NCBI GenBank assembly: GCA_023136305.1
Contig: JAGLSF010000071.1
Coordinates: forward strand, 1-8,561
DNA from: Spirochaetota bacterium
Lineage (GTDB): Bacteria; Spirochaetota; B62-G9; DRHN01
Reading direction: 5' to 3'
Length of the DNA stretch: 8,561 nt
The position numbers were made by a program, and so were the translations under genes. Below are positions 1-6,712 of this stretch, one piece after another; the first letter of the stretch is position 1; the number at the start of each line of letters is the position of its first letter. Below the pieces are notes generated by a model that had not been told where the DNA came from, did not search any database, and saw only the letters and a program-made list of their open reading frames with translations.

Positions 1-198
1 GTCTTCAGGGGTACCGATTACGAGGCAACGTGTCAATTCGATGGCTCGGAGATAAGATCTGTTGTCGGTGCAACGGCCTGGGACCAATCATTAAAGGAGG
101 GAGATAATATACAGGTAGGCTTCAAATCGAGCGATGTCATACTCTTTCCCCATTCTGAAGAGAAGGATGTTATTAAATATTCCGGGGAGGCTGTGTAA
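1..198 (+). CDS. potA: ABC importer ATP-binding protein, C-terminal end (PotA-like, partial)
   Basis: Frame 1 is open from the window edge to a TAA at 196-198 and encodes the last 65 residues of a protein. The translation has the character of a TOBE domain, the C-terminal regulatory or substrate-sensing domain of PotA/MalK-type ATPases: a short beta-rich stretch, then 'GDNIQVGFKSSDVILFP' (about residues 35-51 of the fragment), which matches the usual 'G..V.v....d..lfp' end of these proteins. The Walker motifs lie outside the window. Two PotB/PotC-type permeases follow directly, so this is almost certainly the cytoplasmic ATPase that energises that importer. The gene ends 6 bases before the potB start, consistent with one transcript. 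The assignment to the spermidine/putrescine (PotA) branch rests mainly on the permeases; the true substrate is not visible. Confidence 0.85.
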   Translation, partial: VFRGTDYEATCQFDGSEIRSVVGATAWDQSLKEGDNIQVGFKSSDVILFPHSEEKDVIKYSGEAV

Positions 199-204
199 GA
201 CACC

Positions 205-1077
205 ATGGTTACGAAGAAAAGCAGATTCGATAACCCCCGATCCTATACCAAAGGTATACCCATCGTACTTTGGCTTCTGTTTCTGGTGGTCGTTCCTCTG
301 ATATTCACCTTTGCCATGAGTTTTTACAGGAGTGAGGGACTTGTTTTAGAGAAGAGTTTTAACCTTGAAAATTACAAGCTCTTTTTTACCGATTCTGTCT
401 ACCCGCGTGTTCTTTTCAAGAGTTTCAGGATGGCACTCGGTGTGTCCCTTCTCTCCATCGCCATGGCCTACCCTATCGCCTATGTCGCTTCCTTCAAGAT
501 GGTGCGTGGAAAAAACCTCCTGTTCATGATGTGCATTATCCCCCTGTGGGTGAGTTACCTCGTTCGAATCATTGCATGGCGCTCCATACTTGGCAACCGC
601 GGATTGATCAACTCGGCATTGATGATTATCGGACTCATTGAGGAGCCTCTGAGAATTTTCCTGTATAACAAGTTTGCTATTATCGTAACGCTGACCTATA
701 TCTGTATTCCCTTTGTGTTCATACCCGTGTATACATCCCTTGAGAAGATTCCCCGTAATATACTCAATGCGGCAAATGATCTCGGTGCCAATGAGATACA
801 CACCTTTGTCAACGTTGTTCTTCCCCTGTCCTTACCGGGGCTCATAACGGGCTTTATCTTTTCCTTTATTATTGCACTGGGTGACTATATCATTCCCCTC
901 CAGCTGGGAGGGACACAGGGCATTATGTTCGGAAATCTGATATGGAGCCAGTTCGGTTTTGCATTCAACTGGCCCTTTGGAGCAGCACTCGGATTTGTCC
1001 TCTTTATCATCTCAGTTACCATACTCGGACTTGCCGCAAAGTTCGGTTCAACGGAAGGAGGTTTTCTCAGTGAGTAG
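205..1077 (+). CDS. potB: ABC transporter permease, PotB-like
   Basis: A 290-residue inner-membrane permease of the spermidine/putrescine-type importer class, close to the usual PotB length of about 275-300. Residues about 17-40 form the first transmembrane helix, and further hydrophobic segments lie near 73-96, 106-126, 156-178, 212-232 and 256-278, giving the expected six helices. The cytoplasmic EAA loop that docks on the ATPase is at about residues 188-207 ('NAANDLGANEIHTFVNVVLP'), with the conserved Gly at 194 and Pro at 207; the leading Glu is replaced by Asn. The ATG at 205 is preceded by GGGGAGG (184-190), which lies inside the end of the ATPase gene and is spaced a little long (14 bases). 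The gene overlaps the next permease by 8 bases, implying translational coupling. Polyamine specificity is only a family default. Related systems carry other cationic solutes. Confidence 0.92.
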   Translation: MVTKKSRFDNPRSYTKGIPIVLWLLFLVVVPLIFTFAMSFYRSEGLVLEKSFNLENYKLFFTDSVYPRVLFKSFRMALGVSLLSIAMAYPIAYVASFKMVRGKNLLFMMCIIPLWVSYLVRIIAWRSILGNRGLINSALMIIGLIEEPLRIFLYNKFAIIVTLTYICIPFVFIPVYTSLEKIPRNILNAANDLGANEIHTFVNVVLPLSLPGLITGFIFSFIIALGDYIIPLQLGGTQGIMFGNLIWSQFGFAFNWPFGAALGFVLFIISVTILGLAAKFGSTEGGFLSE

Positions 1078-1885
1078 TGCCGCGGGTACCAGGCTCGAGA
1101 AAAGGGGAGTGGGATTAAAGCTCTATGCACTTTTAATCTTCATCTTCCTCTATCTTCCACTCATAGTTGTTATCGTGTTCTCATTCAGTCCCACAAAAAC
1201 CATTGTGGGCATGTCAGGAGTCACCACCAAATGGTACAAGGAGCTGATGCAGGACACGGAGCTTCTCAAAGCAGTGCTCCACTCTTTCGAGGTTGGAATC
1301 AGTGCCGTTATCATAGCCCTTCTCTTTGGTACCTCCGGGGCTTTTTTCATTACGAAAGTTCGTTTTCCCGGAAAAGGTGTTTTGCGTGCTCTTGTCATGC
1401 TGCCCTTTGTGCTTCCTGGAATCATCATGGGGCTCACCCTGCTCATATTTATAAAAAATATCAAAATACCCCTTTCCATGCTCACCATACTGATGGGTCA
1501 CGTCTCATTTACGACCCCGATAGTCATGTTTCAGGTATCGGCACGAATACAGCGTATGGGCCCGAACTTTCAGCACGCTGCTCAGGACCTGGGGGCAACG
1601 CCCTTCAAGACCTTCTGGTACGTAACACTTCCCATGATACGCACGGCACTCATAGGAGCTGCCTTGCTCGCCTTCACGGTTTCATTCGATGAGATCGTGA
1701 TTTCATACTTCCTCACCGGAACGTGGATGACCCTGCCGGTCTATCTCTACGGCATGCTCAGGTTCGGACTTTCTCCGAAGGTATACGCAGTCTCAGCCCT
1801 CATACTCGTATTTTCGCTTTCCCTTATTCTTCTTATGACGAGGTATATAGGCCGCTCCGCCGAAGAGTTCAAGGTGAGGCGCTAG
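1070..1885 (+). CDS. potC: ABC transporter permease, PotC-like
   Basis: A 271-residue permease, the partner of the PotB-like protein. The GTG at 1070 is chosen because a strong Shine-Dalgarno (GGAAGGAGG, 1053-1061) sits 8 bases upstream and because the protein then starts just before its first helix. The longer open frame from 959 would add residues that do not look like the family. The first helix (about 19-40, 'LYLPLIVVIVFSFS') is typical of PotC, and the EAA loop is clear at about 169-188 ('HAAQDLGATPFKTFWYVTLP'). 'SFDEIVISYFLTG' at 205-217 matches the PotC signature region. Hydrophobic segments fit six helices. The start overlaps the end of potB by 8 bases. The amber stop lies within an 18-base direct repeat. 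No periplasmic binding protein follows, so the potD equivalent must be upstream of the window or elsewhere. Confidence 0.92.
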   Translation: MSSAAGTRLEKRGVGLKLYALLIFIFLYLPLIVVIVFSFSPTKTIVGMSGVTTKWYKELMQDTELLKAVLHSFEVGISAVIIALLFGTSGAFFITKVRFPGKGVLRALVMLPFVLPGIIMGLTLLIFIKNIKIPLSMLTILMGHVSFTTPIVMFQVSARIQRMGPNFQHAAQDLGATPFKTFWYVTLPMIRTALIGAALLAFTVSFDEIVISYFLTGTWMTLPVYLYGMLRFGLSPKVYAVSALILVFSLSLILLMTRYIGRSAEEFKVRR

Positions 1886-1920
1886 CCGAATGCCCTTTGG
1901 CGGAGGCGCTAGCCGAATGC
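1876..1920 (+). repeat. 18-base direct repeat spanning the potC stop
   Basis: GAGGCGCTAGCCGAATGC occurs exactly at 1876-1893 and again at 1903-1920, a 27-base period with 9 unique bases between copies. The first copy contains the last two sense codons and TAG stop of potC (1883-1885). The period is a multiple of three, so the second copy places a TAG in the same frame at 1910-1912. The segment 1885-1901 can also form a weak hairpin (GCCGAA / TTTGGC, one G-U pair, 5-base loop) without a T-run. It looks like a small tandem duplication at the junction between the transporter operon and the decayed gene that follows. Confidence 0.8.
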
Positions 1921-1922
1921 AG

Positions 1923-2361
1923 TCACAGTATCTTTAGGCTCAGCTCCAACTGGCGCATCAGGTATCTGAGCTCAGTGGTAATGTCCCCATACACGGTTCC
2001 CCAGTGCTGCATCAAACCCTGCTCGCCAATGTACCTGAAGAGCCTGGCGACATCGATTTCCGGTTTCAGTAGCATGTGGGCGTATCCCTCCATCACGCGG
2101 GGACCGGAGAGTGATTTTACTGTAAAGGCGGTTATTTTCAACTTGCCGTATTCAGGGGTAAAGTTCAGCAGCGTCATCTTGCCCGCTCTTGCCCGGTAGG
2201 ACAGCCAGGCCCCCCGGTACAGCGGCTTCAAACCCGATTGTGCAGCCAAGCTCTCCAAAACGGGGATGGTACAGATGCGGGCGAAATCCGAGCGTTTTGT
2301 ATATATCCTCATTGAAATCTTCAAGCAGAAAGAAAAGCCCCACTTTCGGCCTGCCGTTCAT
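1923..2361 (-). pseudogene. Decayed fucose/arabinose-isomerase-like gene (5' and 3' remnants)
   Basis: This stretch reads as two pieces of one broken sugar-isomerase-family gene. The 5' piece starts at the ATG at 2361 after an excellent Shine-Dalgarno (GGGAGGAG, 4 bases before the ATG). It encodes 'MNGRPKVGLFFLLEDFNEDI', which resembles the N-terminus of the intact homologue at 2537 ('KPKIGLF'); this frame closes near 2152. The 3' piece is in another frame, is convincing from about 2220 down to the TGA at 1923-1925, and encodes 'GKMTLLNF', then 'LKPEIDVARLF' and 'QHWGTVYGDI'. These align with 'GPVNLLTL', 'FRPNIPLRQYF' and 'HHFALVHEDI' of the intact protein. About 145 codons remain against 478, so most of the middle, including the metal-ligand glutamates, is missing and the two frames do not join. 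The homology with the neighbour is divergent, so this is an old paralogue or relative, not a recent copy. Confidence 0.7.
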
Positions 2362-2392
2362 TGAGCTCCTCCCTCTCATGTAATTGTACGTT

Positions 2393-2427
2393 GCCGCTGG
2401 AGTTGATATCTATCCTACTACAGCGGC
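2393..2427. promoter_or_regulatory. Inverted repeat in the divergent intergenic region
   Basis: Perfect 7-base arms GCCGCTG (2393-2399) and CAGCGGC (2421-2427) flank a 21-base spacer, and the match continues imperfectly outward. It lies between the start of the minus-strand isomerase remnant (2361) and the start of the intact isomerase (2537), where an operator controlling divergent genes could sit. There is no adjacent T-run, so a terminator is unlikely. Function is inferred from position only. Confidence 0.35.
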
Positions 2428-2470
2428 GAAAGAGATCAAGCATAAAGCAGACATCCTGTGCACAATCCTG

Positions 2471-2498
2471 TTGCAAAGAACATGTCTTCTGCTATAGA
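2471..2498 (+). promoter_or_regulatory. Possible sigma70-type promoter of the sugar-isomerase gene
   Basis: TTGCAA (2471-2476) and TATAGA (2493-2498) are separated by 16 bases and lie about 40 bases upstream of the isomerase ATG. TAGAAT (2495-2500) is an alternative -10 with an 18-base spacer. Both boxes deviate from consensus, so this is a plausible candidate only. Confidence 0.35.
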
Positions 2499-2536
2499 AT
2501 GCCAGTACACTCCAGGTATGAGAAAAGGATGCAAAT

Positions 2537-3973
2537 ATGAAAAGCGGTCAGAAACCAAAGATAGGCCTCTTTGCAGGCGGCATAGAGCAATACTGGACCG
2601 AGTGCGGTATGGATGCACTCCCGGCTGCAATGGAGCGTGACATACAGAGGTTGAAAAAGAGGCTCGAGAAGGAGTGTGAGGTCTTTTATCCACTCTTTGT
2701 CGGAAACGAAGCTGAAGCCCGTGAGGCGGGAAAGGCCTTTGCAGCAAAGGACGTGGATATGGTGCTCATGTATCACGCCACCTATATAGACGACGAAATG
2801 ACAGTTGCCCTCGTGGAAGAGATCCGGGGGATATTTCCGGTACTCTTCCTCTCCCAGGGCCTGAAGGGAATTCCCGATCAGATCGGTCTCATCGAATCGG
2901 GGACCTGCTGGGGTGTGAACAGTGCAGCCCAGCTCCCCGGTAGCTTCAGGCGGCTGTGGCCCGACTTCAATTACGGTTTCGTGTTCGGGCACCTGGACAA
3001 CGATCGGGCAATCGGGGAGATCCTGCAGTATGCACGGGCAGCACGCTGCGTGAAAAACCTCAGGGGAAAGCTCGTCGGTTTTCTTCCCCATCGCAGTGCA
3101 GGTGTGCCCATGTATGACACCTTCCCCGATGAGGCGAGGATGATGGGACAAACCGGCATCAAGCTCTGTTTTCTCTATATACATGATCTGCTAGAGGGCA
3201 TGAAAGTGGTGGGGGAGAAGGAGGTTGAAGCACTTACCGATGAGCTCTACCGGCTCTGTGAGGTAGTCGAACCACCTCGAGATGAGGTTATGCTTGCAGC
3301 CCGACAGGCAATCGCCCTGGAGCGGATGGTTCAAAAGAATGGCATCGATGCACTGGCAATCGATATGTTTCCGGGCCTGACCCCCATATGCGGGATGATT
3401 CCCTGTGTAGGCATGGCCCGGCTCATCGACAGTGGAGTGGTCGTGGCAACCGAAGGCGATCTCTCCGTTTCTGTGGCAGGGCTCATGATCAGGGAGCTCT
3501 GCGGGAGGCCCATCCATTTCTGGGAGCATCTCATGTTCGATGAGGAAAAGAACTGGGTGCTGGGAGGCCATGAGGGGGGATGCGCGGGGTTCAGCATGGC
3601 AAAGAGGGGAACGAAGCCGAAGCTCAGGAACACGCAGTACATCGATTTCGGGAAGATATCGGGGGCACCCCATGGCGGTGTGCTGCCCGAGTTCATCACT
3701 GAACCCGGGCCGGTGAATCTCCTCACGCTGTTCCGGGGAGAGCAGGGCTATGAGATGCGGCTGGCGCGTGGTGAGTCGGTGGACACCCCCCCCCGTGAGG
3801 TGCACTTCGAGCATACCATATTCAGGCCCAACATACCGCTGCGGCAATACTTCGAACGTATCAACGAGGTGGGGAGCTGTCATCACTTTGCACTCGTGCA
3901 TGAGGATATCAGCGGCGAGATAGAAAAAGTCGCCCACATACTGAACATGAAGCTGGAATACCTGACAGATTGA
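2537..3973 (+). CDS. L-fucose/L-arabinose isomerase-like protein
   Basis: A 478-residue cytoplasmic protein of the fucose/arabinose isomerase-like superfamily, whose members interconvert aldoses and ketoses using a divalent metal such as Mn2+. Length fits the AraA-like branch. The N-terminal Rossmann-like part opens with 'KPKIGLF' (6-12). Candidate metal ligands occur in family order: Glu306 in 'VATEGDLS', Glu330 in 'FWEHLMFD' (or Asp335), His345 in 'GGHEGGC' and His449/His450 in 'CHHFALVHEDISG'. The C-terminal beta region 'GPVNLLTLFRGEQG' (391-404) is typical. The ATG at 2537 has AAAAGGA about 8 bases upstream. The substrate cannot be read from sequence: no araB, araD, fucK or fucA is nearby, and the downstream neighbour is an MttB-family methyltransferase, so a role outside ordinary pentose catabolism is likely. 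A run of nine C (3786-3794) lies inside the gene, which is intact as read. Confidence 0.85.
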   Translation: MKSGQKPKIGLFAGGIEQYWTECGMDALPAAMERDIQRLKKRLEKECEVFYPLFVGNEAEAREAGKAFAAKDVDMVLMYHATYIDDEMTVALVEEIRGIFPVLFLSQGLKGIPDQIGLIESGTCWGVNSAAQLPGSFRRLWPDFNYGFVFGHLDNDRAIGEILQYARAARCVKNLRGKLVGFLPHRSAGVPMYDTFPDEARMMGQTGIKLCFLYIHDLLEGMKVVGEKEVEALTDELYRLCEVVEPPRDEVMLAARQAIALERMVQKNGIDALAIDMFPGLTPICGMIPCVGMARLIDSGVVVATEGDLSVSVAGLMIRELCGRPIHFWEHLMFDEEKNWVLGGHEGGCAGFSMAKRGTKPKLRNTQYIDFGKISGAPHGGVLPEFITEPGPVNLLTLFRGEQGYEMRLARGESVDTPPREVHFEHTIFRPNIPLRQYFERINEVGSCHHFALVHEDISGEIEKVAHILNMKLEYLTD

Positions 3974-4032
3974 GCTGCCTCATGATGCATGGGCAGTGTG
4001 ACATCTGGCAGAACCCGGTGAGGAGAAAAAGC

Positions 4033-5463
4033 ATGCACCTTGCGCACATCACGGTCCTGGACCCGCAGGAGATGGATGAAATTCATGCTGCGGCATTGCG
4101 AATACTGGAAGAAACGGGTTTTAGTACGAACTGTGCTGAGATTATTGAGCTGGCAAGATCTCCAGGGTTGGAGGAACAGGACGGGGTCATACGTGTGAAA
4201 GCTGCGGCGGTGGACAGAGCCTTTGAAACTGTCCCGCGATCATTCAGGCTCTATAATCCATCAGGAAAGGCCTTCAAGGAGGTGGGCGGGGGGGATCCGC
4301 TTTTCTTCAGCGGTCATCAGGCGGTATTCGTACACGAGTATGGTTCTGAAGAGGCCCGGCCCGGCTGCAGGGATGACGTTGTCAGGTTCACACGGGTGGC
4401 CAACGCATTGCCTGACATCGACGGTATAGGGACACCGGTGTATCCGCAGGATGTGCCGAGGCATGCAGCGCTTGTCCATGCGATGGAGCGGATGCTTCTG
4501 TATGCCGAGAAGCCTCTCTTCTTTGCACCGGAACGGAGGGATGATTTTGAGACGATCTGTTCTGTTGCACGGACAGCATCCGGTACGACGGACCTTGGTG
4601 AGCGTCCCTTTCTGATTGCCCAGCCTTCACCCATATCGCCCCTCTTCTGGGTAGAGGGATCGGCACAGTGCATCCTGAGCGCTGCGAGGGAGGGCATACC
4701 CTGCGTGAGTCTTACACAGATAATTCCCGGCATGTCAGGACCCGTTACGCTTGCGGGAACACTTGCCCTGCATCATGCAGAGTTTCTCATTGCGCTGGTT
4801 GTCATGCAGCTAGTGAACCCCGGCACACCGGTGATCTACCCCGGTGCCTGGGTCACCTTTGATATGGCAGGCGGGGGTATCGACATAGGAGCGCCTGAAA
4901 AATACCTGCTGAGCATTGCGTCCGCTCAGATGGCCCGTTATGCCCGCGTTCCCTGTATGGCTGCAGGGCCTGACACCAATGCGCACCTACTTGACATTCA
5001 GAACGGTATCGAAAAGGCCTTCTCGGGTATTGCCGATGCACTGTCCGGAACAGACATCCTGGTCAATTCAGGCATGTTCTCCAATGCGCTCACCGTATCC
5101 CTCGAACAGCTCGTGGTGGATGCCGAAATTGCCTCACTGATCAGGCGGATGATACGCGGAGTTGGGGCAGGTGCTGATGCTATTGCGCTCGAAATTATCA
5201 AGCGGGTCGGCATCAAGGGGGAGTTCCTCACCGATCCCCATACGGCTCAGCACTTCCGAGAAGAGCTGTGGGATACGGGGGGATCCATACTGCAGCGTGA
5301 CAAGGTGGATAAGTGGAAAGCAGCCGGCGCGAAAAGCGTTGAAGAACGGGCACATGAGCGGGCTGCGCGTATACTGGCAGAATCTCCCCGGCCGACGGTT
5401 GGCAGGGCAGGTCAGGAAAAGATACATGAGCTCATCGCGGCCTTTGAGTCCCGGAAACAGTGA
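4033..5463 (+). CDS. MttB-family methyltransferase, non-pyrrolysine type
   Basis: A 476-residue member of the trimethylamine methyltransferase (MttB) superfamily. Members move a methyl group from a methylated amine, usually quaternary in the non-pyrrolysine branch (for example glycine betaine or proline betaine), to a corrinoid protein. The start at 4033 follows a strong GGTGAGGAG (4017-4025) and puts the family's opening 'EMDEIHAAALRILEETGF' at 13-30. Other family-like stretches are 'ALHHAEFLIALVVMQLVNPG' (245-264), 'TPVIYPGAW' (265-273) and 'ILVNSGMFSNALTVSLEQLV' (342-361). There is no in-frame TAG, so unlike methanogen MttB it carries no pyrrolysine. The gap to the isomerase stop is 59 bases, suggesting co-transcription. 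The cognate corrinoid protein and second methyltransferase are not in the window. The substrate is unknown; a quaternary amine is a family-based inference. Confidence 0.88.
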   Translation: MHLAHITVLDPQEMDEIHAAALRILEETGFSTNCAEIIELARSPGLEEQDGVIRVKAAAVDRAFETVPRSFRLYNPSGKAFKEVGGGDPLFFSGHQAVFVHEYGSEEARPGCRDDVVRFTRVANALPDIDGIGTPVYPQDVPRHAALVHAMERMLLYAEKPLFFAPERRDDFETICSVARTASGTTDLGERPFLIAQPSPISPLFWVEGSAQCILSAAREGIPCVSLTQIIPGMSGPVTLAGTLALHHAEFLIALVVMQLVNPGTPVIYPGAWVTFDMAGGGIDIGAPEKYLLSIASAQMARYARVPCMAAGPDTNAHLLDIQNGIEKAFSGIADALSGTDILVNSGMFSNALTVSLEQLVVDAEIASLIRRMIRGVGAGADAIALEIIKRVGIKGEFLTDPHTAQHFREELWDTGGSILQRDKVDKWKAAGAKSVEERAHERAARILAESPRPTVGRAGQEKIHELIAAFESRKQ

Positions 5464-5521
5464 AGAAGGGGGCGAAGAGACCCCTGTATGTGCCCGTCTC
5501 ATGGGAAGGGGGACAATACTG

Positions 5522-5549
5522 TTGACTTTTCAATCATCCTCACTATATC
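5522..5549 (+). promoter_or_regulatory. Possible promoter upstream of the PyrD-like gene
   Basis: TTGACT (5522-5527), one base from the -35 consensus, is followed after 16 bases by TATATC (5544-5549). It lies in the 131-base gap after the MttB-family gene and would give a leader of roughly 40 bases before the ATG at 5595. The -10 box is weak in its last two positions. No canonical terminator is visible in the same gap, so readthrough from upstream is also likely. Confidence 0.45.
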
Positions 5550-5594
5550 TTTTGCCAAACTGATATGAGGGGACGAAGGGGAGGTGAGTTTACC

Positions 5595-6608
5595 ATGGCG
5601 TCGTTGAAAACATCCTATATGGGTATTGAGCTGAAAAATCCGGTTATCGTCGGTGCATGCAGTATGACGTCCAACCTGAGCAGTATCAGGAAGATCGAAG
5701 ATGAAGGCGCCGGCGCGCTCGTATTTCCCTCCCTGTTTGAAGAGCAGATCGAGCTCGAACGTATGAAACTCGAAGAGGAGCTGCAGACCGGGAGTCATCT
5801 CTATGCAGAGATGATCAATATATTTCCCGAGATGGAACATGCCGGATCGGCTGAGCACCTGATGTGGGTCCGCAAGGCCAAGGAGAGCATGGGTATTCCC
5901 GTGTTTGCCAGTTTGAATGCGATCAATCGGGAGACCTGGGCCGATTACGCCCTGCAGCTTGCAGATACCGGTGTTGACGGGCTCGAGCTGAACTTCTACG
6001 CAACGCCCTCCGGCTTCGACAGGGCCGGTTCGGATGTGGAGGACGAACAGATAGCCATACTCAAGGAGATCAAGCAGAAGGTAAAGATCCCCATCAGCGT
6101 CAAACTGAGCGTGTACTACACGAATCCCCTCAACTTTATCAGGAAGCTCGACGAGGTCGGTGTGAACGGATTTGTGCTCTTCAACCGGTTCTTCCAGCCC
6201 GACATCGATATCGAGGATGAGAAGAACATTTTTCCCTTCAACTTCAGCAGTGAGATCGACAACCGGCTCCCGCTCAGGTACGCGGGCCTGCTGTACGGGA
6301 ATGTGAAGGCCGATGTCTGCAGCAGTACGGGCGTTATACTCGCAAAGGATGTGATCAAGATGCTGCTGGCGGGATCAACCTGTGTACAGGTGGTGAGTTC
6401 CCTGTACAAGCACAAGGTCACCCATCTCAAGACCATTATTGATGCCCTGAACAGATGGATGGACGATAAGGGTTACGGCGACATCGATTCCTTCAGGGGA
6501 ACGCTGAGCAGAAAGAACTCGAGCGACCCGTGGCGGTATACACGGGCCCAGTATGTGAAGCTGCTTCTCCATTCGGATCAATTCATGAGAGAGGCGAAGA
6601 TCAGCTAG
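5595..6608 (+). CDS. Dihydroorotate dehydrogenase-like flavoprotein of unknown function
   Basis: A 337-residue predicted TIM-barrel FMN protein of the PyrD superfamily. The ATG at 5595 is chosen over 5565 because GGGGAGGTGAG sits about 8-10 bases upstream and because the protein then begins with the family's 'SLKTSYMGIELKNPVIVGAC' (3-22). A likely flavin-contacting lysine lies in 'ISVKLS' (Lys170), and the C-terminal phosphate-binding part is 'STGVILAKDVIKMLLAGSTC' (244-263) plus 'VQVVSSLY' (264-271). In class 1 dihydroorotate dehydrogenases the loop 'NLSCPN' carries the catalytic Cys; here the aligned stretch is 'NFYATPSGFD' (133-142), with Ala136 in the Cys position. It is therefore probably not a pyrimidine-biosynthesis enzyme but belongs to the PyrD-like group of unknown function. 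Its position between a methyltransferase and an oxidoreductase suggests a redox step in the same pathway (inference). Confidence 0.85.
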   Translation: MASLKTSYMGIELKNPVIVGACSMTSNLSSIRKIEDEGAGALVFPSLFEEQIELERMKLEEELQTGSHLYAEMINIFPEMEHAGSAEHLMWVRKAKESMGIPVFASLNAINRETWADYALQLADTGVDGLELNFYATPSGFDRAGSDVEDEQIAILKEIKQKVKIPISVKLSVYYTNPLNFIRKLDEVGVNGFVLFNRFFQPDIDIEDEKNIFPFNFSSEIDNRLPLRYAGLLYGNVKADVCSSTGVILAKDVIKMLLAGSTCVQVVSSLYKHKVTHLKTIIDALNRWMDDKGYGDIDSFRGTLSRKNSSDPWRYTRAQYVKLLLHSDQFMREAKIS

Positions 6609-6682
6609 GCATCACTGCTGAGTTGCATTTCCCTTTAAGCTCCCTTGCTACCTCCCATGCAGACGAATCGCGGTAGAGCTAC

Positions 6683-6712
6683 TGGACATGCTCCTGCAGG
6701 TACCTGTATAAT
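6683..6712 (+). promoter_or_regulatory. Sigma70-type promoter of the Gfo/Idh oxidoreductase gene
   Basis: TGGACA (6683-6688, one mismatch) and a perfect TATAAT (6707-6712) are 18 bases apart. The expected start of transcription near 6719 leaves a short leader that contains the Shine-Dalgarno AGGAGGG (6724-6730). A perfect 10-base palindrome, CAGGTACCTG (6697-6706), abuts the -10 box, and TGCATGCA (6712-6719) covers the likely start point. Either could bind a repressor, which would indicate separate control of this gene. Confidence 0.65.

Noticed and set aside
959..1069. Longer potC start from the ATG at 959
   Set aside because: It would overlap potB by about 120 bases and add residues unlike any PotC. 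The GTG at 1070 has a strong Shine-Dalgarno at the right distance.
3191..3937. 248-codon minus-strand frame inside the isomerase gene
   Set aside because: Rich in His, Pro and Cys, opposite a gene with conserved active-site motifs, and with no recognisable domain.
3970..4032. Longer MttB-family start from the TTG at 3970 or the ATG codons just downstream
   Set aside because: The ATG at 4033 has a clear GGTGAGGAG 7 bases upstream and matches the family's N-terminus. The extra residues have no family character.
4033..5463. Pyrrolysine (in-frame TAG) in the MttB-family gene
   Set aside because: The frame contains no internal TAG and is full length, and TAG is used as a normal stop in three neighbouring genes.
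5464..5486. Possible terminator hairpin (AGGGG / CCCCT) after the MttB-family gene
   Set aside because: Short stem, loop of about 9 bases and no following T-run.
5565..5594. Longer start of the PyrD-like gene at 5565
   Set aside because: The added codons are simply the Shine-Dalgarno region read as protein (Arg/Gly-rich). The family N-terminus begins right after the ATG at 5595.
6601..6640. Possible terminator (TCAGC / GCTGA) at the end of the PyrD-like gene
   Set aside because: Only five base pairs with an 11-base loop, and the downstream sequence is only weakly T-rich.
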